A stretch of 64,000 bases of DNA. Origin: Hyphomicrobiales bacterium. GTDB lineage: Bacteria > Pseudomonadota > Alphaproteobacteria > Rhizobiales > Methyloligellaceae. The translations under genes were made by a program, and so were the position numbers. Shown one piece after another: positions 34,709 to 43,001 of this stretch (within the stretch, counting starts at the first letter, position 1; the number at the start of each line of letters is the position of its first letter). The notes beneath the pieces are model-generated. The model did not search any database, was not told where the DNA came from, and worked only from the letters and a program-made list of their open reading frames with translations. The stretch lies in the NCBI GenBank assembly GCA_021775595.1, contig JAJFHN010000014.1, positions 1-64,000 of the forward strand. The letters are read 5' to 3'.

Positions 34709-35170
34709 ATGACGCGCAAGAAGCGACGGGGTGTGCTGATCGCCGCCGCGCTCGGCGTGCTGGGACTTGCGGCGGCACTTGTGTTGATCGCTATGGAGGA
34801 GAGCATCGTGTTCTTCCAGAGCCCGAGCGACGTGGCCTCGAAGGCATTGGAGCCGGGCAAACGCTTTCGTTTGGGCGGCTTGGTGGCCGAGGGCAGCCTG
34901 CGGCGCGGCGAGGGCACAACTGTTCGATTTGAGGTCACCGACAACGCGAAATCGGTGGCCGTCAGCTACACGGGCATTTTGCCCGATCTCTTTCGCGAAG
35001 GCCAAGGCGTGGTGAGCGAAGGGGCGCTCGATGGCTCCGGCATCTTCATCGCCGATACCGTGCTCGCCAAACACGATGAAACCTATATGCCGCCTGAAGT
35101 CGCGGCCTCGCTGAAGAAGCAGGGCGTGTGGCGTGGTCCAGCCGGCGCGGCGGCTGAGAAAGCGCCATAG
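34709..35170 (+). CDS. ccmE: Heme chaperone CcmE (CycJ)
   Basis: Holds heme covalently in the periplasm before transfer to apocytochromes. The 153 residues comprise a basic N-terminus (MTRKKRR), one anchor helix and an OB-fold domain with [20 protein letters not shown] and [16 protein letters not shown]. The heme-binding motif [12 protein letters not shown] supplies His122 and Tyr126. The start has CCGGAGGA six bases upstream, which decides against a longer frame beginning inside ccmI. The stop lies just before the ccmF start. Confidence 0.97.
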   Translation: MTRKKRRGVLIAAALGVLGLAAALVLIAMEESIVFFQSPSDVASKALEPGKRFRLGGLVAEGSLRRGEGTTVRFEVTDNAKSVAVSYTGILPDLFREGQGVVSEGALDGSGIFIADTVLAKHDETYMPPEVAASLKKQGVWRGPAGAAAEKAP

Positions 35171-35171
35171 C

Positions 35172-37157
35172 ATGATAGCCGAGACCGGACATTTCGCTTT
35201 GATACTGGCGCTGGTTGTCGCGCTTGCCCAAACAGCCTTGCCGTTGTGGGGCGCTTGGAGGCATTCGCCACTCTTGTTGCGCGTGGCCGCGCCGGCGGCT
35301 CAAGCCCAGCTGGGCTTGGTGGCGATCGCTTTCGCTTGCTTGACGGCCGCCTATGTCACGTCTGATTTCTCGCTGCAGAATGTGGTCAACAATTCGCACT
35401 CGGCCAAGCCGCTGATTTACAAAATCTCCGGCGTATGGGGCAATCACGAGGGCTCGATGCTGCTGTGGGTTTTGATCCTCGCGCTGTTCGGCTCGACGGT
35501 GGCCACCTTCGGCAGCAAGTTGCCCGAACGCTTGCAGGCGCTGGTTTTGGCCAGCCAAGGCGCCATCGGATTTGCTTTCCTCACCTTCATCGTAGCCACG
35601 TCGAACCCGTTTGCGCGCATTTCACCCGCGCCCTTCGAGGGCCAGGGGCTCAACCCGATCCTGCAAGATCCTGGGCTCGCCTTCCATCCACCGCTGCTCT
35701 ATGCGGGTTATGTCGGTTTCTCGATGGCCTTCTCCTTCGCCGTGGCGGCGCTGATCGACGGCAAGGCCGATGCCGCTTGGGCGCGCTGGGTGCGGCCTTG
35801 GACGTTGGCGGCCTGGATGTGCCTCACGCTCGGCGTCGCCATGGGCTCGTGGTGGGCCTATTACGAGCTAGGCTGGGGCGGTTGGTGGTTTTGGGATCCG
35901 GTCGAGAATGCGTCCTTCATGCCGTGGCTCTCGGGCACCGCCTTGCTGCACTCCGCTCTTGTGATGGAGAAGCGCGAAGGCCTCAAGATCTGGACGATCC
36001 TGCTGGCCATCCTGACATTTTCGCTCAGCTTGATGGGCACTTTCTTGGTGCGCTCTGGCGTCTTGACGTCGGTGCATACATTCGCCGTGGATCCGGCGCG
36101 CGGCGTTTTCATCCTGGCGATCATGGGCGTCTTTGTCGGCGGTGCGCTGGCGCTTTATGCCTTGCGGGCGCCGCTGTTGCGCCAAGGTGATCTGTTCGCG
36201 CCGATCAGCAGGGAAGGCAGCTTGGTGCTGAACAATCTGCTGCTGACGACCGCCTGCGCCACGGTCTTTATCGGCACGCTTTATCCGCTTGCGCTTGAAG
36301 CGCTGACGGGCGCCAAGATCTCGGTCGGCGCACCCTATTTCAACGCCACGTTCGTGCCGCTGATGATCCCGCTGCTGATCGCCGTGCCGTTTGGTCCGAT
36401 GCTGCCCTGGAAGCGCGGCGATTTGGCAGGCGCCGCCCAGCGCCTGATGTTGGCTGCTGGGCTTGCGGCGGGCGCCATGATTGTGGTGGCGAGCCTGCAG
36501 GGGCGTGGCCCCTGGCTTGCACCGATCGGTGTGGCAATCGCGGTTTGGCTGATGGCCGGCTCGGCGAGCGAGATCGGATACCGCGTCAAGGCGTTTCAGG
36601 CTCCCTGGGCCGAAGTGGCGCGCCGGATGCGCAACCTGCCGCGAGCTGCTTATGGGACGTTCTTGGCCCATTTCGGTTTGGGGGTAATGGTGCTTGGTAT
36701 CGTTGCGACCACCGCCTGGCGGTCGGAATCGATCCTCGCGATGAAACCAGGTGACAAAACGGAGCTCGCCGGCTTCAGCCTCGTCTTCAAGGGCGTGGCG
36801 CCGGCGCAAGGCCCCAATTACAGCGAGCTCGTCGGCTTGTTCGATGTATCGCAAGACGCTTCGCACGTGATCCGGCTGTCGCCCTCAAAACGGCAGTATC
36901 AAGCACGCGAAATGACGACAAGTGAAGCCGGCATCTACGCCTCCTGGACGGGTGATCTCTATACCGTTCTGGGTGACGCTCTGGATGGCGGCGGCTATTC
37001 GGTTCGGATTTACTTCAATCCGCTGGTGCGGCTGATTTGGATCGGCGCGGTGATCATGTTTTTGGGCGGTCTCGCATCGCTCAGCGACCGGCGGTTGCGC
37101 ATTGGTGCGCCCCGGCGGGCAGCGCGCGCCGCCAGCGCGCCGGCGGCAGCGGAATGA
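35172..37157 (+). CDS. ccmF: Heme lyase subunit CcmF (CycK)
   Basis: A polytopic membrane protein, 661 residues and about 15 helices, that with CcmH attaches heme to apocytochrome c. It has WGNHEGSMLLWVLIL near residue 90 and the tryptophan-rich WWD motif in WGGWWFWDPVENASFMPWLS, flanked by conserved histidines (HSALVMEKREG, SVHTFAVDP). The ATG follows the ccmE stop by one base and its stop overlaps ccmH (ATGA). All expected landmarks are intact. Confidence 0.97.
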   Translation: MIAETGHFALILALVVALAQTALPLWGAWRHSPLLLRVAAPAAQAQLGLVAIAFACLTAAYVTSDFSLQNVVNNSHSAKPLIYKISGVWGNHEGSMLLWVLILALFGSTVATFGSKLPERLQALVLASQGAIGFAFLTFIVATSNPFARISPAPFEGQGLNPILQDPGLAFHPPLLYAGYVGFSMAFSFAVAALIDGKADAAWARWVRPWTLAAWMCLTLGVAMGSWWAYYELGWGGWWFWDPVENASFMPWLSGTALLHSALVMEKREGLKIWTILLAILTFSLSLMGTFLVRSGVLTSVHTFAVDPARGVFILAIMGVFVGGALALYALRAPLLRQGDLFAPISREGSLVLNNLLLTTACATVFIGTLYPLALEALTGAKISVGAPYFNATFVPLMIPLLIAVPFGPMLPWKRGDLAGAAQRLMLAAGLAAGAMIVVASLQGRGPWLAPIGVAIAVWLMAGSASEIGYRVKAFQAPWAEVARRMRNLPRAAYGTFLAHFGLGVMVLGIVATTAWRSESILAMKPGDKTELAGFSLVFKGVAPAQGPNYSELVGLFDVSQDASHVIRLSPSKRQYQAREMTTSEAGIYASWTGDLYTVLGDALDGGGYSVRIYFNPLVRLIWIGAVIMFLGGLASLSDRRLRIGAPRRAARAASAPAAAE

Positions 37158-37636
37158 AAACCGCGCGCGGGCTAGGTGCGATGCTGGTTGCGCTGATCGC
37201 CTTCGTGGCGCTTTCGGGCGGCGCACAGGCTGTCGAACCCAATGAGATCCTGCCCGATAGCGCGCTCGAGACGCGGGCGCGATCGATCTCGACCAATTTG
37301 CGATGTTTGGTGTGCCAGAACCAATCGATAGACGATTCCGATGCGCCGCTCGCCCGCGATCTTCGCATCTTGGTGCGCGACCGGCTCAAGGCGGGAGACA
37401 GCGATGCCGAGGTGATCGACTTTGTCGTCTCGCGCTACGGCGAATTCGTTTTGCTGAAGCCCCGGCTCAACCGGGCGACGGCGCTGTTATGGGCGGGACC
37501 GTTCCTTGTTTTGCTGCTTGCCAGCGCGGCGCTTTGGCGAGCGGTTAGCCGGCGGCGTAAAGAGGTCCAACCCGCCGCCCAGGCGCTGACGGCGGCTGAA
37601 AAACGCGACCTAAAGAAGCTGATGGACGAAGATTGA
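37154..37636 (+). CDS. ccmH: Cytochrome c biogenesis protein CcmH (CycL)
   Basis: A membrane-anchored thiol oxidoreductase that reduces apocytochrome cysteines. It has a signal peptide (to about residue 26), the periplasmic domain with the redox motif LRCLVCQNQSIDDS (Cys51 and Cys54), RYGEFVLLKP and then a C-terminal helix. The 160-residue length fits the short CcmH. It overlaps ccmF by four bases. Last gene of the cytochrome c maturation operon in the window. Confidence 0.96.
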   Translation: MKTARGLGAMLVALIAFVALSGGAQAVEPNEILPDSALETRARSISTNLRCLVCQNQSIDDSDAPLARDLRILVRDRLKAGDSDAEVIDFVVSRYGEFVLLKPRLNRATALLWAGPFLVLLLASAALWRAVSRRRKEVQPAAQALTAAEKRDLKKLMDED

Positions 37637-37753
37637 AGCCAGCCGATCACGCGATTGCGATCTGGCCGCATCTTGTCCGATCCTCCGTATCCACCCATTT
37701 TTCTGTCTGCGGAACATCCCGCCCAATTCGACGCCGTCCCACGGAGCTGCGCC

Positions 37754-38998
37754 ATGGCTAAAAACTCACAAAAACTCACCTTTATCGGCGCCCAGGGAGA
37801 TGAACTCGCCGCCCGGCTCGACCTGCCGCCGGGCAAGCCGCGCGCTTACGCGCTGTTTGCCCATTGCTTCACCTGCTCAAAGGACATCTTCGCCGCCGCG
37901 CGTATCGCGGACGAGTTGGCTGCCCATGGTTTCGCGGTGCTGCGCTTTGATTTTACCGGGCTTGGCATGAGCGAGGGCGAATTCGCCAACACGAATTTCT
38001 CGTCTAATGTCGAGGATCTGATCAAGGCAGCCGACTATATGCGCGAGCATCACGGCGCGCCCGAAATCCTAATCGGACACAGTCTGGGCGGCGCAGCGGT
38101 GCTGGCGGCGGCAGGCGATATCGCGGAAGTCAAAGCCGTCGCAACCATCGGCGCGCCGGCGGATGCCGCCCATGTGGTGGCGAATTTCGGCGCAAAACTT
38201 GAGGAAATAGAGGAAGAAGGCGTGGCGGAGGTCTCGTTGGCGGGGCGCAGTTTCACGATCAAGAAACAGTTCATCGACGATCTCAAGGCGCAAACGGTAC
38301 AAGCCCGAATTGCCGCCATGAAGAAGCCGCTGCTGGTGTTTCATGCCCCGCGCGATGCGGTGGTCGGTATCGAGAACGCGTCGGCGATCTTCATGGCTGC
38401 CAAACATCCAAAGAGCTTTATTTCACTGGACGACGCCGATCATCTGCTCTCGCGACGCTCGGACGCGATCTATGTGGCCGATATCCTGAGCGCCTGGGCG
38501 GCGCGTTTCATCGCAGACGCTCAGGAGGAGCACGTGCTGGCCTTCCCAGGAGCCGATGGTGAAGTCGCCGTGGCTGAAACGAGGGCCGGCAAGTTCCAGC
38601 AGGAGGTCGTATCCGGCAACCATCGCCTGATCGCCGACGAGCCGGCCAGCTATGGCGGCGACGACACCGGGCCATCTCCCTATGATTTCTTGTCGGTCGC
38701 GCTCGGCAGCTGCACGACCATGACGCTGAGAATGTACGCCGACCACAAAAAGCTGCCGTTGGAGCGGGTATCGGTTCGGGTCACCCACGGCAAGGTGCAC
38801 GCAAAAGATTGCGCCGATTGCGGTGAAGGCCGCGAAGGCCGAATCGACCGATTCGAGCGGCATCTTACGATTGAAGGCGATTTGGACGAGGCTCAGCGCG
38901 AGCGGTTGAAAGAAATTGCCGACCGCTGCCCGGTGCACAAAACCCTAGAGCAATCCTCGGTTGTCGTGACCACTTTGGCACCCGAAGCGGCGGCTTGA
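37754..38998 (+). CDS. Bifunctional alpha/beta hydrolase-OsmC family protein
   Basis: A 414-residue natural fusion. Residues 1-250 are an alpha/beta hydrolase with nucleophile Ser110 (LIGHSLGGAA), oxyanion region AHCFTCSKD and a likely Asp/His pair (FHAPRDAVV and DADHLLSR). Residues from about 275 form an OsmC/Ohr-type domain with two redox cysteines, in ALGSCTTMTLRMYA and DRCPVHKTLE, where OsmC peroxidases keep theirs; two further cysteines (DCADCGEG) lie between. The fusion architecture is widespread but the substrate is unknown; peroxide or organic hydroperoxide reduction is inferred from the OsmC part. It sits between ccmH and degP. Confidence 0.9.
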   Translation: MAKNSQKLTFIGAQGDELAARLDLPPGKPRAYALFAHCFTCSKDIFAAARIADELAAHGFAVLRFDFTGLGMSEGEFANTNFSSNVEDLIKAADYMREHHGAPEILIGHSLGGAAVLAAAGDIAEVKAVATIGAPADAAHVVANFGAKLEEIEEEGVAEVSLAGRSFTIKKQFIDDLKAQTVQARIAAMKKPLLVFHAPRDAVVGIENASAIFMAAKHPKSFISLDDADHLLSRRSDAIYVADILSAWAARFIADAQEEHVLAFPGADGEVAVAETRAGKFQQEVVSGNHRLIADEPASYGGDDTGPSPYDFLSVALGSCTTMTLRMYADHKKLPLERVSVRVTHGKVHAKDCADCGEGREGRIDRFERHLTIEGDLDEAQRERLKEIADRCPVHKTLEQSSVVVTTLAPEAAA

Positions 38999-39120
38999 TC
39001 GGAGCGGCGGCCTAAAATGGCCTGTTTTGACTGTAAGGATTGGTGAAACGGCGTTGCGAACGGCGTACGCGTCAGTCTTACCAAAATTTAATGCCGAAGA
39101 TAGGGCCAGGTAAGGTCTGA

Positions 39121-39149
39121 CACCCTATATAGGCTGAAGAGATAGGGTG
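39121..39149. promoter_or_regulatory. Inverted repeat upstream of degP
   Basis: CACCCTAT and ATAGGGTG, separated by 13 bases, end 44 bases before the degP start. A perfect 8-base inverted repeat at this distance could be an operator or a leader hairpin. No regulator can be named. Confidence 0.4.
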
Positions 39150-39193
39150 AACCGCGCCTGCAGCGGCCCCGCGATGATGAAAGGACGACCTTC

Positions 39194-40741
39194 ATGACGA
39201 ATTCCAACGAGCCAACTCACTCGTCTTCGCGGGCCAGGGCCCTCGTAAAGCCATCGGCATTGGTGCTGGCGGGTCTGCTGGCGGCAGGCCTGACGGGCGC
39301 ATATATGGCGTCCGAAGGACCGGCGCCTGCCGCACTGGCCGAAACGACCGCCCAAACGGTCATGACGCCTTATGGCGCCGCGCCGCTGAGTTTTGCCGAA
39401 CTTGCAGCAAAGGTGCGGCCGGCGGTTGTCAGCGTTCATGTCAGGAACGGCGGCGGCCAGAAAATGGGCCAGAATTTCGAGTTTCGCGGCATGCCCGACC
39501 TGCCCGATGATCATCCGCTCAACGAGTTCTTCAAGCGCTTCCGCAAGGGCTCGCCTGAAGGGCCCCGTGGTGGCGGAGGCGGCAGCGTGCGCCCGTCGCT
39601 GGCTCAAGGCTCGGGCTTCATCATTTCGAGCGACGGATACGCGGTCACAAACCACCACGTGATCGATGAAGCGAGCGAGATCAACGTCACCTTGGACGAT
39701 GGCACCAAATACAAGGCAACAATGGTGGGATCCGATCCCCGCACCGACATTGCGCTCATCAAGATCGAGGGCAAAAGCGCCTTTCCGTTCGTGAAATTCG
39801 CCCAGAGCCCTGCGCGCGTCGGCGACTGGGTGCTCGCGGTCGGCAATCCGTTCGGCCTCGGCGGTACGGTGACGGCGGGAATCATTTCCGCTCACAACCG
39901 CGATATCGGCTCGAGCCCCTATGACTTCCTGCAGATCGATGCGGCCGTCAATCGCGGCAACTCGGGTGGACCCACCTTCAACCTTCAGGGCGAAGTGATC
40001 GGCGTCAACACGGCTATTGTCTCGCCCACGGGCGGCAATGTTGGTATCGCGTTTGCCATCCCGGCAACATTGACTGAAGAGGTTATCGCCCAGCTCAAAT
40101 CCAGCGGCTCTGTCGCGCGTGGTTGGCTCGGCGTCACCATTCAGAACGTTAGCGACGACATCGCCGCGAGCGTCGGTCTGGATGAGCCCAAGGGCGCGAT
40201 GATCACGACGTTCTCCGAAAATGCGCCAGCAAGCGGCTCGGGCGTTGCAGTGGGCGACGTGATCCTGAAGATCGACGGCGAGGAGATCGAGGACTCCCGC
40301 GATCTGGCACGGACGATTGCCGGCAAGGCGCCCGACGCCAAGGTGAAAGTCACGGTGCTGCGCGACGGCACCACCAAGGATTACACTGTCTCGCTCGGTC
40401 GCTTCCCCGGCGCCAAGCAATTGGCAGCAATCCAATCGGGCAAGCCCGTTGGTGAAGAGCTCGAAGACTTGGGCCTAAGCCTGGCTCCCGCGGCCTCGTA
40501 TGAGGGCGCTGGCAAGGAAGGCGTGGTGATTACCAGCATCAAGTCCAACAGCAAGGCAGCGGAAAAAGGTCTCAAGACCGGCGACGTTATCGTTGCTGTC
40601 GCTGGAACGCCTGTTTCCAAACCACAGGACGTGATCACCAGTGTTCGCAAGGCCAAGGACAAAGGCCGCAAGGCTGTGTTGCTGCAGGTGCGTTCGGGCG
40701 AACAGAACCGCTTTGTGGCGATTCCACTGAATAAGGCATGA
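39194..40741 (+). CDS. degP: Do-family periplasmic serine protease/chaperone
   Basis: Degrades or refolds damaged envelope proteins. The 515-residue protein has an N-terminal hydrophobic export segment (about 20-40), then the trypsin-like domain with His155 (VTNHHVID), Asp185 (DPRTDIALIK) and Ser257 (NRGNSGGPTF), and two PDZ domains (about 285-375 and 410-505). A glycine-rich loop (PRGGGGGSVRPS) lies before the protease core, as in DegP LA loops. The start has AAAGGA about eight bases upstream. A GC-rich hairpin follows the stop. In rhizobia degP also follows the cycHJKL genes and precedes a two-component pair, as here. Confidence 0.95.
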   Translation: MTNSNEPTHSSSRARALVKPSALVLAGLLAAGLTGAYMASEGPAPAALAETTAQTVMTPYGAAPLSFAELAAKVRPAVVSVHVRNGGGQKMGQNFEFRGMPDLPDDHPLNEFFKRFRKGSPEGPRGGGGGSVRPSLAQGSGFIISSDGYAVTNHHVIDEASEINVTLDDGTKYKATMVGSDPRTDIALIKIEGKSAFPFVKFAQSPARVGDWVLAVGNPFGLGGTVTAGIISAHNRDIGSSPYDFLQIDAAVNRGNSGGPTFNLQGEVIGVNTAIVSPTGGNVGIAFAIPATLTEEVIAQLKSSGSVARGWLGVTIQNVSDDIAASVGLDEPKGAMITTFSENAPASGSGVAVGDVILKIDGEEIEDSRDLARTIAGKAPDAKVKVTVLRDGTTKDYTVSLGRFPGAKQLAAIQSGKPVGEELEDLGLSLAPAASYEGAGKEGVVITSIKSNSKAAEKGLKTGDVIVAVAGTPVSKPQDVITSVRKAKDKGRKAVLLQVRSGEQNRFVAIPLNKA

Positions 40742-40754
40742 CCCTCCTCCCAAT

Positions 40755-40778
40755 GGGGCGGCGCCATTGCGCCGCCCC
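40755..40778 (+). terminator. GC-rich hairpin after degP
   Basis: Perfect 10-base-pair stem GGGGCGGCGC / GCGCCGCCCC with loop CATT, 14 bases after the degP stop. It lacks a proper T-run, so it may be a weak or factor-dependent terminator or an mRNA 3' stabiliser. Confidence 0.65.
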
Positions 40779-40861
40779 GCCCTGCGATTATATTGACCGC
40801 TCTGCATAGTCTCGCAAACAGCGGTGGCGACCATGGCCAATTTCCTATCGACTCGACGCCT

Positions 40862-41542
40862 ATGCACATCCTGGTGATCGAAGACGAGCCGGAAACGGCG
40901 GCCTATCTGCAAAAGGCACTCGGTGAATCCGGCCACACGGCAGACCACGCCGGCGATGGCGAAACGGGCTTTGCGATGGCGCGAGATGGCGCCTATGACG
41001 CGCTGATCGTCGACCGCATGCTGCCCGAGCGCGATGGCCTGAGCGTCATCTCCGGATTGCGCGAACAAGACGTCACCACACCCGTCCTTATCCTTAGCGC
41101 GCTCGGCGATGTTGACGACCGGGTGAAAGGTTTGCGGGCGGGTGGTGACGACTATCTTCCCAAACCCTATGCGTTCAGCGAGCTATTGGCGCGGATCGAA
41201 GCGCTGGCGCGCCGGACAAATCCGGATGACACGCAAACCCGCTATGTGGTGGGCGATTTGTCGCTCGACCGACTGAAGCGCGAAGTGACCCGTGCCGGTC
41301 AGGTCATTCCGCTGCAACCGCGCGAATTTCGCTTGTTGGAATATTTGATGCGGCATGCCGGTCAGGTGGTGACGCGCACCATGTTGCTAGAGCGCGTCTG
41401 GGACTATCATTTCGATCCCCAGACCAATGTGATCGATGTGCATATTTCGAGGCTGCGCGGCAAAATCGACAAAAATTTCGACACGCCGCTGCTGCACACC
41501 GTGCGGGGTGCGGGTTACGCAATCCGCGACGATCGCGGCTAG
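40862..41542 (+). CDS. OmpR-family response regulator
   Basis: A 226-residue DNA-binding response regulator. The receiver has VIEDEPET, phospho-acceptor Asp51 (LIVDRMLPERDG), LSALGDVDDRV (Ser rather than Thr at the switch position) and Lys in LPKPYAFSE. The winged helix covers about 130-222 (LQPREFRLLEYLMRHAGQVV, TVRGAGYAI). The downstream kinase follows by 15 bases. The stimulus is unknown; position behind degP suggests envelope stress, which is inference only. A longer reading frame adds 23 residues without a ribosome-binding site. Confidence 0.93.
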   Translation: MHILVIEDEPETAAYLQKALGESGHTADHAGDGETGFAMARDGAYDALIVDRMLPERDGLSVISGLREQDVTTPVLILSALGDVDDRVKGLRAGGDDYLPKPYAFSELLARIEALARRTNPDDTQTRYVVGDLSLDRLKREVTRAGQVIPLQPREFRLLEYLMRHAGQVVTRTMLLERVWDYHFDPQTNVIDVHISRLRGKIDKNFDTPLLHTVRGAGYAIRDDRG

Positions 41543-41557
41543 ATTGGAAACTCTCAT

Positions 41558-42967
41558 ATGAGTTTCCTGCCGAAACTCTTCCGCACCACGACCTTCCGTC
41601 TCTCGGTCCTGAACCTTGTGCTTTTCGCAACCGCCGCTGCGGTCGCCATCGCCTATATCTATTGGAACACGAGCGGTCTGATCGCCCGTCAACTCGACGG
41701 CGTCATTCAGGCGGAAATCCAGGGCTTGGCCGAGCAATACCGTGCTGGCGGCATGGCGCGCCTCACCAAAACCGTTGCCGAACGCAGCCAAACGCCGGGC
41801 GAGAGCCTCTATCTCGTCACCGACCGCAATGGCCGCTATATCGCGGGCAATCTGACGTCGATCACGCCGGGCCTGTGGAATGCGGTGGGCCAGATCGAAT
41901 TTGTCTATCAGCGCAGAAATGGGGCCGAGTCGCAAAACCGGCTGGCGCTCGCCAACGTGTTCCGTCTGCGTGGCGGCTATCGTCTGATTGTCGGGCGCGA
42001 TATCGAAGAGCGCCGCGCCTTCGAGCGGGTCATACTCTCGGCCGTGCTTTGGGGGCTTGGATTGATGGGCCTCATCGGTCTTGGTGGCGGCCTGCTGGTC
42101 AGCCGCAATTTGCTGGCGCGCATCGACAAAGTCACCGCCACCAGCCAGACGATCATGGCTGGCGATCTTTCGGAGCGCATTTCCGTAACGGGCGCCGATG
42201 ACGAGCTGGACAGGCTTTCGGAAAGCTTGAACGCCATGCTCGACCGCATCGAGCAGCTGATGACGGGGCTGCGCGAGGTGTCCGACAACATCGCTCATGA
42301 TCTCAAGACGCCGCTCAATCGGCTGCGCAACCGGGTCGAGGACGCACTGCGCGCCAAGAGCGGCGCGGCGGACTACCGCGATGTGCTGGAGCGCACGATC
42401 GAAGAGGCAGACGATTTGATCAAGACCTTCAACGCGCTTTTAAGCATAGCGCGCCTTGAAGCCGGAACGACGGAGGCGGCGCGCGGCCAAATCGACCTGG
42501 CCGAACTGGTGAGTGACACGGTCGAGCTCTATGAGCCGTTGGCCGAGGAAAGCGGCATGAAGCTCGAGACGCGGCTTTTGCAGAAGGCGCACATTTCCGG
42601 CGACCGGCAACTGCTCGGTCAGGCGCTTTCCAATTTGATCGACAACGCCATCAAGTATGGCCGGGGCCAGGGAAAGGCGCAGGCCGATCCGATCGTGATT
42701 GACCTGAAAAAACGCGGTGATCAATTCGAGATCGCGGTGGCGGACCGGGGCCCTGGAATCGAAACGCGTGATCGCAAGCGCGTCCTGGAGCGTTTTGTCC
42801 GCTTGGAGACAAGCCGCTCGCGGCCGGGCAGCGGTCTCGGCCTGTCGCTGGCGGCCGCGGTGGCGCGGTTGCATGGTGGCGACATCAAGCTCGCAAACAA
42901 CAAGCCCGGCCTGCGTGTCGTGATAACCTTGCCCGCTTCGGGAGCAGCCGACGCAGCCGAAACGTGA
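41558..42967 (+). CDS. Sensor histidine kinase, HAMP type
   Basis: The 469-residue kinase partners the preceding response regulator. Helices at about 15-37 and 160-182 bound a periplasmic sensor of about 120 residues (ARQLDGVIQAEIQGLAEQYR). HAMP is at about 183-236 and His247 lies in SDNIAHDLKTPLNRL. ATPase motifs are LIDNAIKYGRG, DRGPGIE and GSGLGLSLAAAVARLHGG. It resembles QseC-like or DUF-type kinases that precede glnE in rhizobia. No additional domain is present. Confidence 0.93.
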   Translation: MSFLPKLFRTTTFRLSVLNLVLFATAAAVAIAYIYWNTSGLIARQLDGVIQAEIQGLAEQYRAGGMARLTKTVAERSQTPGESLYLVTDRNGRYIAGNLTSITPGLWNAVGQIEFVYQRRNGAESQNRLALANVFRLRGGYRLIVGRDIEERRAFERVILSAVLWGLGLMGLIGLGGGLLVSRNLLARIDKVTATSQTIMAGDLSERISVTGADDELDRLSESLNAMLDRIEQLMTGLREVSDNIAHDLKTPLNRLRNRVEDALRAKSGAADYRDVLERTIEEADDLIKTFNALLSIARLEAGTTEAARGQIDLAELVSDTVELYEPLAEESGMKLETRLLQKAHISGDRQLLGQALSNLIDNAIKYGRGQGKAQADPIVIDLKKRGDQFEIAVADRGPGIETRDRKRVLERFVRLETSRSRPGSGLGLSLAAAVARLHGGDIKLANNKPGLRVVITLPASGAADAAET

Positions 42968-43001
42968 TTGGAACGGTGGGGCAAAACGAGGGGCGCGGGC
43001 C

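Noticed and set aside
37710-37745. GGAAC followed by CGTC, resembling a general-stress (EcfG) promoter before the hydrolase-OsmC gene
   Set aside because: The spacing is about 18-19 bases and the -10 element is CGTC instead of CGTT, so it does not meet the consensus.
39125-40435. 436-codon open reading frame on the minus strand
   Set aside because: Antisense to degP, whose protease triad and PDZ domains are intact.
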